From contig DASZSB010000065.1 in NCBI GenBank assembly GCA_035548835.1, forward strand, positions 1 to 9,808: 9,808 nucleotides of DNA, read 5' to 3'. Position 1 is the first letter of the stretch. Each line of letters opens with the position of its first letter. This document shows, one piece after another, positions 6,896 through 9,808 of this stretch. Both the position numbers and the translations under genes were made by a program. The notes under the pieces are model-generated. The model saw nothing but the letters and a program-made list of their open reading frames with translations, had not been told where the DNA came from and did not search any database. This stretch comes from FEN-1219 sp035548835. GTDB lineage: Bacteria > Pseudomonadota > Gammaproteobacteria > Steroidobacterales > Rariloculaceae.

Positions 6896-7881
6896 GCGAC
6901 GCGAAACAAGAGCCGCTGCTGTCCATACGGGGACTCCAAACCCACTTCGACACCGAAGCCGGCGTCGCAAAGGCCGTCGACGGCGTGGACCTCGACATCC
7001 GCGCAGGCGAGGTACTCGGCCTCGTCGGCGAATCGGGCTCGGGCAAGAGCGTGACCGCGCTCAGCGTGCTGCGCCTGATTCCGAGCCCGCCGGGCCGGGT
7101 CGTGGGCGGCCAGATTCTCTACAAGGGCCAGGACCTGCTCGCCCTGCCGTGGGAGGACGTGCGCAAGGTGCGCGGCCGCGAGATCAGCATGATCTTCCAG
7201 GAGCCGATGACGTCGCTGAACCCGGTGTTCACGATCGGCATGCAGGTCATGGAGGTGATCCTGAAGCACGAGGCCGTCTCGAAGCAGGAGGCGAGGCGCC
7301 GCGCGATCGCCATTCTCACGGATGTCGGCATTCCCGACGCGGAGCGGCGGCTCGCGCAGTATCCGCATCACCTTTCCGGCGGCATGCGTCAGCGCGTGAT
7401 GATCGCGATGGCGCTCGTACTCAATCCCGCGCTGCTGATCGCCGACGAGCCCACGACGGCGCTCGACGTCACGATCCAGGCGCAGATCCTGGACCTCATG
7501 CTCGAGCTGAAGGAGCGGCGCCCGCGCGCGGCGATCCTGCTGATCACGCACAACCTGGCCGTGGTGGCGGAGACCTGCGACCGCGTGGCCGTCATGTACG
7601 GCGGCAAGATCCAGGAGGTGGCGCCGGTGGCGCGCCTGTTCGAAAACCCGCTGCATCCGTACACCCGGGGCCTGCTGGAATCGATCCCGCGCGTCGACGG
7701 CGAGCGCCTCACGCGCCTCAAGGTGGTGCCGGGCACGGTGCCGAGCATTCTCGACATGCCCTCCGGCTGCAAGTTCGTGACGCGCTGCAGCAGGCGGTTC
7801 GAACCGTGCGCGGCCACCGAGCCGCCGCTGCTCGAAGTCGAGCCCGATCACTTCGTGCGCTGCCATCTCTTCGGTCGCTGA
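6892..7881 (+). CDS. OppD/DppD-type ABC transporter ATP-binding protein (equivalent to N-terminal half of YejF)
   Basis: A 329-residue cytoplasmic ATPase, one of two that would energise the YejBE channel. Walker A is GESGSGKS (46-53), Q-loop Gln103, signature LSGGMRQR (161-168), Walker B LLIADE (181-186) and H-loop His220. The M in the signature and the V(T/S)ALSVLRL segment after Walker A are typical of OppD/DppD rather than OppF. The C-terminal extension starts at HPYTRGLL (255-262) and holds cysteines 293, 299, 306 and 324, the pattern that binds an iron-sulfur cluster in studied homologues. In E. coli YejF both ATPase domains sit in one polypeptide; here this gene ends at 7881 and a second ATPase begins 1 nt later. 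The start is ATG 6892 within ATGA, overlapping yejE. All catalytic motifs are intact. Confidence 0.95.
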   Translation: MSDAKQEPLLSIRGLQTHFDTEAGVAKAVDGVDLDIRAGEVLGLVGESGSGKSVTALSVLRLIPSPPGRVVGGQILYKGQDLLALPWEDVRKVRGREISMIFQEPMTSLNPVFTIGMQVMEVILKHEAVSKQEARRRAIAILTDVGIPDAERRLAQYPHHLSGGMRQRVMIAMALVLNPALLIADEPTTALDVTIQAQILDLMLELKERRPRAAILLITHNLAVVAETCDRVAVMYGGKIQEVAPVARLFENPLHPYTRGLLESIPRVDGERLTRLKVVPGTVPSILDMPSGCKFVTRCSRRFEPCAATEPPLLEVEPDHFVRCHLFGR

Positions 7882-7882
7882 C

Positions 7883-8886
<1,004 letters not shown>

Positions 8887-8890
<4 letters not shown>

Positions 8891-9808
8891 GCGCCGGCGG
8901 CACGCGCCGGCCGCTGCCTGCGCTCACGGCCGCCGAGGCCTCCGACCTCGCCGGCCGCGCGCTCGCCAACATCGCGCGCGAATACCCGAACCACCCGCAG
9001 TACCTGCTCGAGAGCGACGCCGACACGCTGCCGCCACGCGTCGTGCACCCGGTGTTCTTCGGCTGCTTCGACTGGCATTCGGCCGTGCACTCGCACTGGC
9101 TGCTCGTGCGGCTCGTGCGCGTGCGGCCGGATCTGCCGCTGCGCCCCGCCGTCGAAGCCGCGCTCGACGCCGCGTTCGTGCCGGCCGGGCTGGCCGTCGA
9201 AGCCGCGTACCTCGGGCAGCGGCCCTGGTTCGAGCGGCCCTACGGTCTCGCGTGGGCGTACCTGCTCGTCGCCGAGGCCGAAGGTACGCGTTGGGCGCCC
9301 GCGCTGGGTCCCTTCGCCACGGTCGTGCGCGCCAACCTGCTCGCGTGGCTCCGCGCGCTGCGCCATCCGGTGCGCTCGGGCACGCACCATCAGACCGCGT
9401 TCGCGCTGACGCTGCTGCACGACGCGGCGCACTCGCTGCGCGACGCGGAGCTCTCGGCCGCCGTGCGCGCGAGCGCGCTGGCGTGCTTCCGGGCCGACAC
9501 GGCCGTGCCGCTGCGCTTCGAGCCGTCCGGCGAGGACTTCCTGTCGCCGGCGCTGATGAGCGCCGACCTCATGCGGCGCGTGCTGCCGGCCGAGGGATTC
9601 GCCGCATGGCTCGCGGCCGCGCTGCCCGAGCTGCCGACGCACCCCGCACCGGACTGGCTGCCGTGCGCGGAGGTCCGCGACGAAACCGACGGCAAGGAGG
9701 TGCACCTGCACGGCCTGAACCTGTCGCGCGCCTGGAACCTCGCGAACCTCGCGGACGCGCTGCCGGCCGGTGATCCGCGCGCGCCCGCGCTGCGCGCCGC
9801 GGCCGAGC
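8887..9808 (+). CDS. DUF2891 family protein (3' end outside window)
   Basis: An open frame from ATG 8887 to the right edge gives 307 residues without a stop. Family-typical motifs are HPVFFGCFDWHSAVHSHW (54-71), RPWFERPYGLAWAYLL (112-127), RSGTHHQTAFAL (163-174), EPSGEDFLSP (212-221) and HLHGLNLSRAWNL (273-285). Conserved His, Asp, Glu and Trp residues in a mostly helical, Ala/Leu-rich protein would suit a helical-barrel enzyme, but that is my inference; I know no established activity. There is no signal peptide or membrane segment, so it is probably cytoplasmic. Family members are roughly 330-380 residues, from memory, so the missing tail is probably short. It overlaps the upstream ATPase gene by 4 nt with no separate Shine-Dalgarno sequence, so it is translated as part of the importer operon. 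The antisense and +1 frames here are shadows. Confidence 0.88.

Overview
The window is a dense, all-plus-strand stretch of high-G+C bacterial DNA. It encodes parts of two peptide-type ABC importers laid end to end, followed by a DUF2891 gene that runs off the right edge. YejB- and YejE-type permeases with long extracytoplasmic loops point to a proteobacterium, perhaps a high-G+C gammaproteobacterium. This is inferred from family resemblance only. The first two genes look more like actinobacterial oligopeptide-importer components, so the host cannot be fixed from the window.

Layout. Positions 1-1008 hold the 3' part of an OppF/DppF-type ATPase, with the extreme 5' end outside the window. It is followed after 19 nt by a lipoprotein solute-binding protein of family 5 (1028-2728). 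This pair appears to be the tail of an importer operon whose permeases would lie to the left. A 95-nt gap (2729-2823) holds a GC-rich hairpin, a weak -10-like motif and a ribosome-binding site. Next comes a compact Yej-type operon: a YejA-like lipoprotein binding protein (2824-4788), YejB (4785-5822), YejE (5819-6895), an OppD-type ATPase (6892-7881) and an OppF-type ATPase (7883-8890). The two ATPases correspond to the two halves of the single fused YejF of E. coli. The last gene, DUF2891 (8887-9808, open at the right edge), overlaps the second ATPase by 4 nt.

How the genes work together. The binding proteins would be lipid-anchored and capture peptides or peptide-like molecules outside the cytoplasmic membrane. 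YejB and YejE form the channel, and the two ATPases power import. Four junctions in the operon are ATGA stop/start overlaps and the fifth is TGACATG, so translation is probably coupled throughout. DUF2891 is produced with the importer and may act on, or depend on, its substrate; its activity is not known to me. I see no RNA genes, mobile elements, CRISPR arrays or integration sites, and no gene-free stretch longer than 95 nt.
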